Source: Planctomycetaceae bacterium
GTDB taxonomy: Bacteria > Planctomycetota > Planctomycetia > Pirellulales > Pirellulaceae
Direction of reading: 5' to 3'
Length of the DNA stretch: 64,000 bases
NCBI GenBank assembly: GCA_002862205.1
Contig: PKCN01000072.1
Span: 1 to 64,000 of the forward strand
Shown: positions 43,024 through 51,802 of the stretch, one piece after another
Layout: every line of letters starts with the position of its first letter
Position numbering within the stretch: the stretch's first letter is position 1
Notes under the pieces: model-generated
What the model was told of the DNA's origin: nothing
Databases searched by the model: none
What the model saw: only the letters and a program-made list of their open reading frames with translations
Made by a program: the position numbers and the translations under genes

Positions 43024-44316
43024 ATGGGTTACGATTTTGTCAAAGAATCCAGTGCATCACGATTGAGCGACACGGCTGTTAGCTCAGCATCTGCGGAGTG
43101 CCCCATGATCGAGGCAACCAAGCCCAACGTACAAACCAATTCAGCCAGCCCTTCATCGCAGCACGCTGGAGAATCGCGATTTGACCCTGTGACTGGTAAC
43201 TGGACGCTATTTGCTCCCCACCGCTCGGAACGTCCTGACGAATTTGTGGAGTCCCGTGAACGCATTCGCAATGAGGTCGAATGCCCATTTTGCCCGGGAA
43301 ACGAAACCACAACCCCACCCGCTGTCTGGATTGGTCAGTCAGACAGTGACATACCAATCACTGATAAGCTCCAACAAGCCAGTACATTGTTGCCCCTAGA
43401 GAATGCATCACAAGAAGCTGCATCACAAGTAGCTGCATCACAAGAAGCCTGGGCTGTTCGTGTTGTACCCAACAAATTCCCAGCAGTTACCAGCGTCAAG
43501 GAATCAAGCAGCAAGTCGTGCACTGTTCCGGAAAGAACAACTGCGAAATCAGCATCCCAGTCAGGTCTTTTCCAGCGTCGTCCAATCGCGGGTGGTCACG
43601 AAGTCATCATTGAATCTCGCAATCATGTTCAGTCGATCACTGATCTGGATGTCGCCGAGGCGGCCCTTGTGTTCAAGGCATACAGAGATCGGCTGCTGTA
43701 TTGGCGCGATGTACCTGGCATTGCTTACATCAGCATCTTCAAAAATGTCGGTAGCAAAGCTGGTGCATCCTTGCGGCACACACACAGCCAACTGATCGCG
43801 ACTGATCGAATGCCTCCCATGGTGTCTGCCGCAGCGGAGCGAATGTCAAATTACCGCCTGACACAAGGTAGCTGTTTACACTGTGATCTTGTTCGAGCCG
43901 AATTGAAGGCAAAAGAACGAATCATTTGGCGAGATGACGACCTCGTCGCTTTTTGCCCATTTTCGAGTCATCTCCCCTTTTTGGTTCGCATCACAACGAT
44001 GGAACACCAGTCCTGCTATGCGGATCTCAGTGACTCCATCATCGAATCAGTTTCACGCCTGGTCAGACGAGTTGTTTCATGGATAGAACAACTTCATCCC
44101 GGAACTGCCTACAACTTCTGCCTCCACACCCGACCACCGGCCTGCAACGACCCGTCTGATGCCTATCACTGGGGGATCGAGATTTTCCCTCGGATAACTC
44201 AAATTGCAGGATTTGAGTTCAGTAGTCACTGCATGATCAATCCAATTCTGCCAGAAGATGCGGCGACCAAACTACGGGGCTGTGCCTTGGCAGAAGATCC
44301 GCGACTGATCCTCTGA
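43024..44316 (+). CDS. galT: Galactose-1-phosphate uridylyltransferase-like protein (GalT)
   Basis: A 430-residue HIT-superfamily nucleotidyltransferase. The start of the core is FDPVTGNWTLFAPHRSERPDEF (about residue 52), with the zinc Cys pair in CPFCPGNE, VRVVPNKFPAV, GGHEVIIESRNH and the active-site HTHSQ in SLRHTHSQLIA. The last domain has FCLHTRPP. It exchanges UMP between UDP-glucose and galactose-1-phosphate, or a related nucleotide sugar. An insertion rich in Ala, Ser and Gln (three 15-bp repeats) lies at about residues 124-140. The ATG at 43105, preceded by GGAG, is an alternative start that would remove 27 residues outside the domain. Downstream neighbour: GH57 enzyme. Confidence 0.88.
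   Translation: MGYDFVKESSASRLSDTAVSSASAECPMIEATKPNVQTNSASPSSQHAGESRFDPVTGNWTLFAPHRSERPDEFVESRERIRNEVECPFCPGNETTTPPAVWIGQSDSDIPITDKLQQASTLLPLENASQEAASQVAASQEAWAVRVVPNKFPAVTSVKESSSKSCTVPERTTAKSASQSGLFQRRPIAGGHEVIIESRNHVQSITDLDVAEAALVFKAYRDRLLYWRDVPGIAYISIFKNVGSKAGASLRHTHSQLIATDRMPPMVSAAAERMSNYRLTQGSCLHCDLVRAELKAKERIIWRDDDLVAFCPFSSHLPFLVRITTMEHQSCYADLSDSIIESVSRLVRRVVSWIEQLHPGTAYNFCLHTRPPACNDPSDAYHWGIEIFPRITQIAGFEFSSHCMINPILPEDAATKLRGCALAEDPRLIL
43405..43449. repeat. 15-bp coding repeat, three near-identical copies in galT
   Basis: Units of gcatcacaagaagct (the second with gta, the third ending gcc) encode ASQEA, ASQVA, ASQEA, giving an Ala/Ser/Gln-rich insertion ahead of the VRVVPNKFPAV block. 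The insertion sits in a surface position of the GalT fold as far as motif spacing tells. Confidence 0.8.
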
Positions 44317-44687
44317 TCGACAAGACAAGCCCCTGATTGAGACACACTGGGATGAGAAACGCGGGGATGAGACACACTGGGAGATGGATTCCTGGAATCA
44401 GCAAGGCTTAAAATAGAGGTCACCCATTCGGGTCTCAAAACTTGCCTTCACACGCTGACAGACCGTACAAATCAAATGAACTTTGATGGCTGTCGAATCC
44501 GATAGGTAAGTTACGGAAATACGCGCAACTGCGCAATTGAAACGGATCATGCCAATCACGTTCTGTTTTAGCGACCAGGTTTGTGAGGTGAGCGGACAAT
44601 ACCCACAAAATCGCCATTCGGCAATGAACCAGATACGCCTACAATCAGCGGTTGTCGAATAACCGTCCCAAACTTACACCAAAAAAA
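44317..44687. other. Intergenic region between galT and the GH57 gene; 15-bp direct repeat
   Basis: The sequence TGAGACACACTGGGA occurs twice, at 44338-44352 and 44368-44382, 30 bases apart. No gene or terminator hairpin is apparent. The A-tract immediately before the ATG at 44688 takes the place of a ribosome-binding site. Confidence 0.55.
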
Positions 44688-46853
44688 ATGACGTTGCACG
44701 CATCTCTCTGCCTTGTTCTGCATAACCACCAACCGATCGGCAATTTCGACGGGGTCTTTGAACAAGCCTATCAGGACAGCTATTTGCCATTCCTGAACGT
44801 ATTCGAACCCTACGAGCCATTACGGATATCGCTGCACACTTCTGGCCCCCTGATGATGTGGCTCGCCGAGCGGCATCCCGAGTATCTGGATCGCATCCGA
44901 ATGCTGGTGGACGCCGGTCGAATTGAGATCATTGGTGGACCCCAATATGAGCCAATTCTGACCATGCTACCATCGCGTGACAGAATTGGTCAGATTCAGG
45001 CCTACAGTGCATGGCTTGAACGGAATTTGGGTGCGGCTCCTTCGGGAATGTGGATGCCAGAGCGGGTTTGGGAATCATCCTTGGCCAAGGACATTGTAGA
45101 TTCCGGCATCAGCTACACAGTTCTGGATGACTTTCATTTCCGGGCCGCCGGTCTCGAAGACGACGAACTGTCCAGCTACTATCTGACAGAAGACGATGGC
45201 CGTGTCCTGAAAATTTTTCCGGGTTCAGAGCATCTGCGTTACACCATTCCTTTTCAGCCAGCCCAAAAGACAATTGATTACTGCCGTCAGGTTGCGGAAA
45301 AATCTCCGGGTGCAATCCTCACTTTTGGTGATGATGGAGAAAAATTCGGTACTTGGCCAGACACCAAATCACATGTCTATGACGATGGCTGGCTGCGTTC
45401 ATTCTTTGACTCGCTTGTGGAAAACGCAGCGTGGCTCCACACCACGACACTCGGACAAGCCATTGAAAAAGTTGCTCCGGCAGGAAAAGTCTATCTACCA
45501 GACTGCAGTTATCGGGAGATGACCGAGTGGGCATTGCCAGTCAAGGCTCAAACAAAATTCGAAAATGTCATTCATGCGGTGGAAGACCATCAGAGATGGA
45601 AAGATCTCAAGTCGTTTGTGCGTGGTGGGTATTGGCGCAACTTCAAGACCAAGTATGACGAAACCAACGAGATGTATGCTCGCATGATGCACGTCAGCAA
45701 ACGGCTGGCTGAAGCAGAAGAAGCAGGTGCTGATGCGGGTGAGCTGTCTGTGATTAGAGATCATCTGTATCGCGGGCAATGCAATTGTCCTTACTGGCAT
45801 GGTGCGTTTGGCGGCATCTACCTCCCCCACTTGCGAAATGCGATTTTCAATCACCTGATCGATGCAGATACTCGACTCGATAAGGTCATGGACGCTGAGC
45901 TTACGGCTGTTCAAGCCACTGCCGAAGATTACAACTTTGACGGGTTACAAGAAGTCCGTTTGAGTAACAATCAACTCTGTGTGTGGCTAGCTCCAGCACA
46001 TGGTGGTCGAATGTATGAACTTGATATCCGAACCATCGGACACAATCTGCTGGCTACCCTGCAGCGTCGACCAGAAAACTATCACCAGAAAGTACTCAAC
46101 GGTCCGAGCAAGGATGGTGAAGATGTCGCCAGCATCCATGATCGTGTGGTGTTCAAACAGGAAAATCTTGATCAGCGTCTGCACTACGACAAGTTTCCCA
46201 GAAAAAGTTTGATGGATCATTTTTATGATGATCAGGTGACTCTGCAGACAGTTGCTAACGGCCAAGCCATGGAACGAGGCGACTTTGTTGATCTTCCTTA
46301 CGAAACCAAACTTCGACGAGGCTCTGATCGGGTGCAAGTGCAGATGCGACGTGATGGAAACGCTTGGGGTATTCCCATCACCATCACCAAAGCTGTCACG
46401 ATGGTCGCAGGCAGTAATCGTGTATTGCTTACCTACCTGCTTGAGAATCTACCCCCTGAAAAACCACTTCACTTTGCCATTGAAATGAACTTTGCGGGGA
46501 TGCCAGCGGGTGCCGATGATCGATACTTCAGTGACATGGAAGGCAATAGCCTCGGCCAACTCGGAACCCAACTCGATTTGTCAGACGTCCAAGGGCTCAG
46601 TCTCTCCGACCGATGGCTGGGAATGGACGTTTCCCTGGAAATTGACCGACCTAGCGGCATTTGGGCTTTTCCAGTGGAAACGGTAAGCCAAAGTGAAGCT
46701 GGTTTTGAACTGGTACATCAGAGTGTGTGCGTCCAACCTCATTGGCTCGTCACTGGAGATGCCGACGGACGTTGGTCCGTCGAGATCGAAATGACAACTG
46801 CCTGCGAAGAGAAAACAGAAATACTTTCAGAAGAACAAGTCATCCGCTTGTAA
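44688..46853 (+). CDS. GH57 family 4-alpha-glucanotransferase/alpha-amylase-like protein
   Basis: A 721-residue GH57 enzyme. Conserved regions: LVLHNHQPIGNF (residues 9-20), GGPQYEPIL, GMWMPERVWES with the putative nucleophile Glu125, and ILTFGDDGEKFGTWP with the acid/base Asp. After the catalytic barrel (about 1-380) come the DUF1925/DUF1926-type beta domains typical of 4-alpha-glucanotransferases. It would rearrange or hydrolyse alpha-1,4-glucans in the cytoplasm; no signal peptide is present. The ATG at 44688 starts the protein directly at the first domain; a TTG at 44652 would add 12 residues. It fits the preceding glgA and galT genes. Confidence 0.88.
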   Translation: MTLHASLCLVLHNHQPIGNFDGVFEQAYQDSYLPFLNVFEPYEPLRISLHTSGPLMMWLAERHPEYLDRIRMLVDAGRIEIIGGPQYEPILTMLPSRDRIGQIQAYSAWLERNLGAAPSGMWMPERVWESSLAKDIVDSGISYTVLDDFHFRAAGLEDDELSSYYLTEDDGRVLKIFPGSEHLRYTIPFQPAQKTIDYCRQVAEKSPGAILTFGDDGEKFGTWPDTKSHVYDDGWLRSFFDSLVENAAWLHTTTLGQAIEKVAPAGKVYLPDCSYREMTEWALPVKAQTKFENVIHAVEDHQRWKDLKSFVRGGYWRNFKTKYDETNEMYARMMHVSKRLAEAEEAGADAGELSVIRDHLYRGQCNCPYWHGAFGGIYLPHLRNAIFNHLIDADTRLDKVMDAELTAVQATAEDYNFDGLQEVRLSNNQLCVWLAPAHGGRMYELDIRTIGHNLLATLQRRPENYHQKVLNGPSKDGEDVASIHDRVVFKQENLDQRLHYDKFPRKSLMDHFYDDQVTLQTVANGQAMERGDFVDLPYETKLRRGSDRVQVQMRRDGNAWGIPITITKAVTMVAGSNRVLLTYLLENLPPEKPLHFAIEMNFAGMPAGADDRYFSDMEGNSLGQLGTQLDLSDVQGLSLSDRWLGMDVSLEIDRPSGIWAFPVETVSQSEAGFELVHQSVCVQPHWLVTGDADGRWSVEIEMTTACEEKTEILSEEQVIRL

Positions 46854-46915
46854 CCCGCCTGGTATCCAGTATTCATGCGGTTGCAATTGAACTCTTGTCA
46901 TGACAGCAACTCCGA

Positions 46916-47641
46916 TCAGGAGAGGCGTTTGGGTACGGGGAACTCGAGCACAAACTTCGTGCCCCGCCCGACTTCACTCTGAACACTGATTCGCCCACCA
47001 TGTGCCTCAATGATCTTGCGGGCTGTCGGTAAGCCCAAGCCTGAGCCGCCATCTTTCGTGCTGTAGAACGGTTCAAACATGTGAAGCACCGTATTGTCAT
47101 CAACGCCGCTGCCAGTGTCGATCAGATCCAATGCAACACTCTTGCGGGTGGTGTACGTCCGCACCATCAATTGCCCGCCAGAATCCATGGATTCCAAAGC
47201 ATTCTTGACCAGATTCATCAAGGCCGCCTGCAACGAGTCACTGTGCAGAAGAATTGCCGGTAAATCCGGATCAAGATACTTTTCAACATCAATTCCATCA
47301 GCATCCGCCTGCGCCTGATAAGCACGCAGCACCATCAGGATTTGGTCGTTCAGACTACCGGGAAGCAAATCGATATCGCGAAGACGGGTGTACTTGAGAA
47401 AATCACGTAAAAGTCCCTCCATCCGCTCACACTGACCTCGGACGATATCGACCCGCTCAAGCGATCTTCGACTACCCGGTGAATCCAATTCCACCAAATC
47501 CTCACTCAGCAAATCGATATTCATATGAATCACGGACAACGGATTCTTGATCTCATGCGCGAGAGACCCAGCTAATTCGGCCAATTCCTCATATCGAGCC
47601 CGCATGGGGTCAACTTCGCTATCGTTTTCGATACTGGACAT
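46916..47641 (-). CDS. Soluble sensor histidine kinase, transmitter domains only
   Basis: A 241-residue protein with a dimerisation/phosphoacceptor region (ELAGSLAHEIKNPLSVI, His29) and an ATPase domain (LVKNALESMDSGG N-box, LIDTGSGVDD G1, FEPFYSTKDGGSGLGLP F and G2 boxes). No sensor or membrane segment is present, so it must sense through a partner protein or a domain supplied by another protein. No response regulator is adjacent; the Asp-less receiver 25 kb away is a speculative partner only. Start at 47641 chosen because the frame upstream is not conserved in character. Confidence 0.88.
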   Translation of the reverse strand: MSSIENDSEVDPMRARYEELAELAGSLAHEIKNPLSVIHMNIDLLSEDLVELDSPGSRRSLERVDIVRGQCERMEGLLRDFLKYTRLRDIDLLPGSLNDQILMVLRAYQAQADADGIDVEKYLDPDLPAILLHSDSLQAALMNLVKNALESMDSGGQLMVRTYTTRKSVALDLIDTGSGVDDNTVLHMFEPFYSTKDGGSGLGLPTARKIIEAHGGRISVQSEVGRGTKFVLEFPVPKRLS

Positions 47642-48167
47642 TTGGACTCGATAACAAGGAGTACGATACGGATGACCATGAATTGTAGCGACCATCGCAT
47701 CGAGTGAAATGATGTACGTGCCACCTTCTTTTCACGCCAGTTCAGGCTTCCTGTTCAGGCTTCCTGTTCAGGCATCCTGTTCAGGCTTCCAGTATTCTGG
47801 TTACATGACCTCGTTATACCCGCCAGCGTAGACCCATCCGGTGGCTCGACAGCCTTTGGACGTGCCACCGGAACCCCCACTGAGTCGGGGTCCGTTCAAC
47901 TGTCGCGTCACCCTCAATGCACCGTTGCACGTGAGAATTCCTTCTCCAACGAATCGTCGCAGAATGTACTGGAATAGGCCCAAGCGGGGTTTGCAAACAG
48001 ATTTTCAACGGTTCACGGAGCATTCCACGGGCGAGGCCTGCTGGATTCTCACCGCTGGTTTTCACACAACGAAGGTTTTTGCATTAGCACGCCACCTTGC
48101 CGAGATACGTGATTCAACCGTAATCTGGACCAGCCTGCTTACTTCCCTCACTCCCTGACAGACCACC
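47642..48167. other. Intergenic region between the histidine kinase and dapL genes (divergent), with a minisatellite
   Basis: Holds four tandem copies of a 13-bp unit at 47740-47791. The rest of the segment has only unsupported frames. The promoters of the divergent histidine kinase and dapL genes must lie here. Confidence 0.55.
47740..47791. repeat. 13-bp tandem repeat, four copies, non-coding
   Basis: Unit GTTCAGGCTTCCT; copies 1 and 2 are identical, copy 3 has one change (catcct), copy 4 ends with A instead of T. The unit is not a multiple of three and lies outside genes, about 100 bases upstream of the histidine kinase start on the minus strand. Confidence 0.92.
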
Positions 48168-49430
48168 ATGTCCACTGCAAGCCAAGACAAATCTTCGACT
48201 GCCGATCCCTATTTTCAGTCTCTTTTTGCCGAGCGAATCGGCGGAGCGAATTACGGGAAAGACACCGAAATCTACAAGTTTGAAAAAATCAAGCGTGCCA
48301 AGCGTAAAGCACTCACCGATCATCCTGACCGTGAGCTACTGGATTTTGGCATTGGCGAAAATGACGCCATGGCCGATCAATCGATTCGCGATGTGATGTC
48401 GCAGGAAATCAATCAACCGGAAAACCGCGGATACGCGGACAACGGTGTTTCAGAATTCAAACAAGCCGCCAGTCGGTTCATGGAACGCCGATTCGGTGTG
48501 CAACTTGACCCAGACACCCAAATCAACCACTGCATCGGTAGCAAACCAGCATACGCGATGCTTCCTGCATGCTTCATCAACCCCGGCGACATCACGCTAA
48601 TCACAGTACCAGGCTACCCTGTCGCGGCAACTCACACGCGGTATTACGGTGGCGAAGTATTCAACCTGCCACTGCTGGCAGAAAACAACTTCATGCCAGA
48701 CCTCGATGCGGTTCCTGACGACATTTATCGCAGAACCAAAATTCTAGTTCTCAATTATCCAAACTCACCAACAGGAAGAACCGCGACCGCAGACTTTTAC
48801 GCCAAGGTTGTGGCTCTTGCCAAAGAAAAGCAATTTGTGGTCGTGCAAGACGCAGCCCACATCGTGCTGACATTCGACGGTGAACCGCTCAGCTTTCTGC
48901 AAACACCAGGTGCCATGGATGTTGGTGTCGAAGTCCACTCAATGAGCAAGGGCTATGACATGATTGGTTGGCGGATGGGCTTTGTTTGTGGCCATCCCCA
49001 AATCGTTTCTGCATTCGCTGATGTCAAAGACAACAGTGACAGTGGTCAATTTATCGCTACCCAAAAGGCTGCGGCAACTGCTTTGGACAACGACGCAATT
49101 CCTGACCGGGTCAACAAGAAGTATCGTCGCAGACTGGAAAAACTCGTCACCACTCTCAATCAATGTGGCTTCGAATGTGAAATGCCGGGTGGTACTTATT
49201 TCTTGTACGCGAAATCACCTGTGGGCACTCAAGCGGGAAAATCTTTCGCTGCTGCGGAAGACGCCACACGCTATCTGATCGAAGAATTTGGCATCGTGAC
49301 AGTTCCTTGGGACAATGCAGGGGCATATCTGCGGTTCAGTGTCACGTATGTCGCGGCAACGGAAGCTGAAGAAGACACCCTGATGGCTGAGACTAAACGT
49401 CGTCTGGGTGACGCAGGCTTGAGTTGGTAG
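48168..49430 (+). CDS. dapL: LL-diaminopimelate aminotransferase
   Basis: A 420-residue class I/II PLP aminotransferase. LLDFGIGENDAMADQSI, YADNGVSEFKQAASRFM, NHCIGSKPAYAMLPACFINPGD, VLNYPNSPTGRTAT, DAAHIVLTFDG and SMSKGYDMIGWRMGF (PLP Lys in SMSKG) are present. The pattern GIGENDAMADQ is of the DapL type. It converts tetrahydrodipicolinate directly to LL-diaminopimelate, the route for lysine and, where present, peptidoglycan. The start MSTASQDKSSTADPYF has a short polar leader. A strong shared terminator lies downstream, between dapL and rpsT. Confidence 0.9.
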   Translation: MSTASQDKSSTADPYFQSLFAERIGGANYGKDTEIYKFEKIKRAKRKALTDHPDRELLDFGIGENDAMADQSIRDVMSQEINQPENRGYADNGVSEFKQAASRFMERRFGVQLDPDTQINHCIGSKPAYAMLPACFINPGDITLITVPGYPVAATHTRYYGGEVFNLPLLAENNFMPDLDAVPDDIYRRTKILVLNYPNSPTGRTATADFYAKVVALAKEKQFVVVQDAAHIVLTFDGEPLSFLQTPGAMDVGVEVHSMSKGYDMIGWRMGFVCGHPQIVSAFADVKDNSDSGQFIATQKAAATALDNDAIPDRVNKKYRRRLEKLVTTLNQCGFECEMPGGTYFLYAKSPVGTQAGKSFAAAEDATRYLIEEFGIVTVPWDNAGAYLRFSVTYVAATEAEEDTLMAETKRRLGDAGLSW

Positions 49431-49533
49431 CCGTCTTGAGAGAGACACAACGCAACAATGCAGTTCCGTCCGATGAGCGATCCCTGCATTGTCGCGACTG
49501 ATATTTTTCGTTCGCGAGATGATGTCAAATAAA

Positions 49534-49563
49534 AAAGCCGCTCGATAACTTACGAGCGGCTTT
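49534..49563 (-). terminator. Rho-independent terminator of rpsT
   Basis: An 11-bp perfect stem (AAAGCCGCTCG at 49534-49544 with CGAGCGGCTTT at 49553-49563) and an 8-base loop. On the minus strand the stem is followed by TTTTTTATTT, so it ends rpsT transcription 28 bases after its stop. It could serve dapL from the other side too, but the T-run there is short. Confidence 0.92.
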
Positions 49564-49591
49564 CAGTGGATTGTACGTTGTCAGGAATGAA

Positions 49592-49855
49592 TCAGCTGAC
49601 ACTTTTCAACATGGCGACCAAACGACTCTTCGTGCGTGCAGCAGCATTTCGATGGATCAAGTTCTTGCTCGCCGCACGATCAATTTTCTTCTGCGCGACA
49701 ATGTACTCGGACTGTGCCAAATCACTATCACCCGCCGCAACCGCCTCCCGCACTTTGCGGATCTGCGTCCGCATGCTGCTTTTTCCGGTTCGATTGTTTA
49801 TCCGACGCTTGTCGTTCTGGCGAAGTCGTTTCTTGGCGCTGGCTGTATTTGGCAT
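49592..49855 (-). CDS. rpsT: 30S ribosomal protein S20
   Basis: An 87-residue, highly basic protein: MPNTASAKKRLRQNDKRRI, the central TQIRKVREAV and ending NAAARTKSRLVAML, all typical of S20. Length matches the family. S20 binds 16S rRNA early in 30S assembly. It is monocistronic, with its own terminator, and diverges from the cobA-hemD gene. Confidence 0.96.
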   Translation of the reverse strand: MPNTASAKKRLRQNDKRRINNRTGKSSMRTQIRKVREAVAAGDSDLAQSEYIVAQKKIDRAASKNLIHRNAAARTKSRLVAMLKSVS

Positions 49856-49984
49856 ATTTCAGGCGGACGCGGATCAGGCGTCGAAGACAGGGTTGGGGGT
49901 ATATCAGTTTTTTTCCGGCCGCGTAGTATGGCAATCTATGAGTCATCTGTCCAGAGTCGATCTGCAAAGCGCACAATGCTATTT

Positions 49985-51481
49985 ATGAATGGCGCCGTTT
50001 ACCTAATCGGAGCAGGCCCGGGAGATCCCGGCCTGCTAACCGTCCGAGGAGCTGAGTTGTTAGCCCAGGCTGACGTAGTCCTGTATGACGGGCTCAGCAA
50101 CCCGGACCTGCTAAAGCATGCCCCCCAAGCAGAGCAAATTTGCGTTGGAAAACATGGTAAATCACGTATTTGGAAGCAAAATGAGATCATCGACGAGATT
50201 CTGAGTCACGCAAAGGCGGGCAAAATCGTGGTCCGACTCAAGGGCGGTGACCCCGCAATCTTCGCTCGCACAGCAGAAGAAGTTGAAGCGGTCAAAGCAG
50301 CTGGCCTGGCCTTGGAAATCGTTCCCGGCATCACAGCCGCATTGGCCGCTGGCTCATTTGCTGGAATTCCCATCACCCACCGCGGCCTCGCCTCAGCAGT
50401 CGCTTTGGTCACTGGACACGAAGAACCCTCCAAATCCGAATCAACGCTCGACTGGGAGGCTTTGGCAAGATTTCCGGGCACCTTGGTCATTTATATGGGT
50501 GTAACGACTGCTGAATCGTGGACCCAAGCCCTGCTCAAAGCAGGAAAAGCGGCTGACACTCCCGCAGCCTTGGTCAGACGCTGTAGTCTTCCTGATCAGC
50601 AAACCATTCATTGCCGATTGGATGAAATAACGGCTCACCTGAGTCCTGCCAGCCGCTTCCGCCCACCCGTGATCGTGATTCTCGGTGCAGTTACACAATT
50701 AGCAGAAACCATGAATTGGATTCAGGACCGCCCACTTTTGGGCCAAACGATACTCGTCACGCGTCCCGAAGGACAAGCTGAGGCCTTGGCTAAACCTCTG
50801 CAAAATCTGGGCGCTCGCGTCCTCCAACAACCAGCCATCGCGATCGAACCACCAACACACTGGCAATCAGTCGATTCAGCAATCGCCCAACTTGGTGAGT
50901 ATGATTTTTTGATCTTCTGCAGCCACAATGGCGTCAAGTCTTTTCTCAACCGCATCGAACAACGCGGCGGAGATATGCGATCGCTTGCCGGGCTTGAAAT
51001 CGGATGCGTTGGGAAAAAGACAGCTGCTGCGCTTCGCCCATTCCACCTCCACTGTGACCTGCTGCCAGACACATTTCATTCAGAAGCGATGGCAAAACAT
51101 ATTGGTCCACGTGCCAATGAAAAACGTATCATGGTGATCCGAGCGAGCCGCGGCAGTGATGAATTAGCCACACAATTAAAAATACTCGGCGGCAATGTAA
51201 CGCAAGTGATCGCATACCAGCACAGCGACGTAGCAGAATGTGACCCAAGTATCAGAGCGGCTGTTTTGATGGGAGAAGTTGATTGGGTCACCGTAACCAG
51301 CAGTGCCACAGCAGAAAGTTTGCATCACATGTTTGCTGGCTCAATGAACAAAATGAAAATCGCCAGCCTTAGTCCCGTCACCTCAAAAAAAATCAGCGAG
51401 CTTGGTTACTCGGTCGAGGCAGAGGCGAATCCCTACACCATTGAGGCATTAGTCGAAGCACTAGTGGACGCAGAAACATGA
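49985..51481 (+). CDS. cobA-hemD: Uroporphyrinogen-III C-methyltransferase/uroporphyrinogen-III synthase fusion
   Basis: A 498-residue bifunctional protein. Residues 1-245 are a SUMT/CobA methyltransferase: VYLIGAGPGDPGLLTVRGAELL, DVVLYDGL, VVRLKGGDPAIFARTAEE, VPGITAALAAGSFAGIPITHRG. From about 250 to the end is a HemD-type uroporphyrinogen-III synthase (ILVTRPEGQAEALAKPLQNLGARVLQQPAIAIEPP, FLIFCSHNGVKSFL, WVTVTSSATAESL). Together they make uroporphyrinogen III and methylate it to precorrin-2, feeding siroheme and cobalamin. The ATG at 49985 follows an alternative one at 49976; the long open frame upstream belongs to the opposite strand of rpsT. The next gene overlaps its stop by four bases. 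Confidence 0.9.
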   Translation: MNGAVYLIGAGPGDPGLLTVRGAELLAQADVVLYDGLSNPDLLKHAPQAEQICVGKHGKSRIWKQNEIIDEILSHAKAGKIVVRLKGGDPAIFARTAEEVEAVKAAGLALEIVPGITAALAAGSFAGIPITHRGLASAVALVTGHEEPSKSESTLDWEALARFPGTLVIYMGVTTAESWTQALLKAGKAADTPAALVRRCSLPDQQTIHCRLDEITAHLSPASRFRPPVIVILGAVTQLAETMNWIQDRPLLGQTILVTRPEGQAEALAKPLQNLGARVLQQPAIAIEPPTHWQSVDSAIAQLGEYDFLIFCSHNGVKSFLNRIEQRGGDMRSLAGLEIGCVGKKTAAALRPFHLHCDLLPDTFHSEAMAKHIGPRANEKRIMVIRASRGSDELATQLKILGGNVTQVIAYQHSDVAECDPSIRAAVLMGEVDWVTVTSSATAESLHHMFAGSMNKMKIASLSPVTSKKISELGYSVEAEANPYTIEALVEALVDAET

Positions 51482-51795
51482 TTCCAAAACGTTATCAACA
51501 GATGCATCAGTCGCATCCCGATCTGATGCAGGCATACGAATCCTTTGGGCAAGCTGCCAGGGAAGCGGGGCCATTGTCTGCAAGGGAGATTGCATTGGTA
51601 AAATTGGCGATATCGCTGGGAGCAGGCTTGGAAGGTGCATCTCATTCGCACTGTCGCAAAGCCTTGGAGACCGGCTGTGAGCAGGAAGACCTGAGGCATG
51701 TTGCCATTCTTACTGCACCAACACTCGGCTTTCCATCCATGATGCGATCAAAGTCATGGGTCGAGTCCATCACGGCCAAACAGGACAGTGACTGA
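51478..51795 (+). CDS. Carboxymuconolactone decarboxylase-like protein (AhpD fold)
   Basis: A 105-residue protein of the CMD/AhpD-like family: LSAREIALVKLAISLGAGLEGASHSHCRKALETG and EDLRHVAILTAPTLGFPSMM. The AhpD-type redox CxxC is reduced to HSHC with one Cys, so peroxidase activity by disulfide exchange is doubtful. Start ATGA overlaps the stop of the fusion gene, so it is in the same operon. The link to tetrapyrrole or molybdenum metabolism is unclear; such proteins are frequent next to molybdenum cofactor genes in some planctomycetes only as far as I recall. Confidence 0.8.
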   Translation: MIPKRYQQMHQSHPDLMQAYESFGQAAREAGPLSAREIALVKLAISLGAGLEGASHSHCRKALETGCEQEDLRHVAILTAPTLGFPSMMRSKSWVESITAKQDSD

Positions 51796-51802
51796 TCTCA
51801 TC

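Noticed and set aside
49571-49984. N-terminal extension of the CobA-HemD frame by 138 codons
   Set aside because: This part lies on the opposite strand of rpsT. The CobA motif starts at the ATG at 49985, so the extension is not coding.
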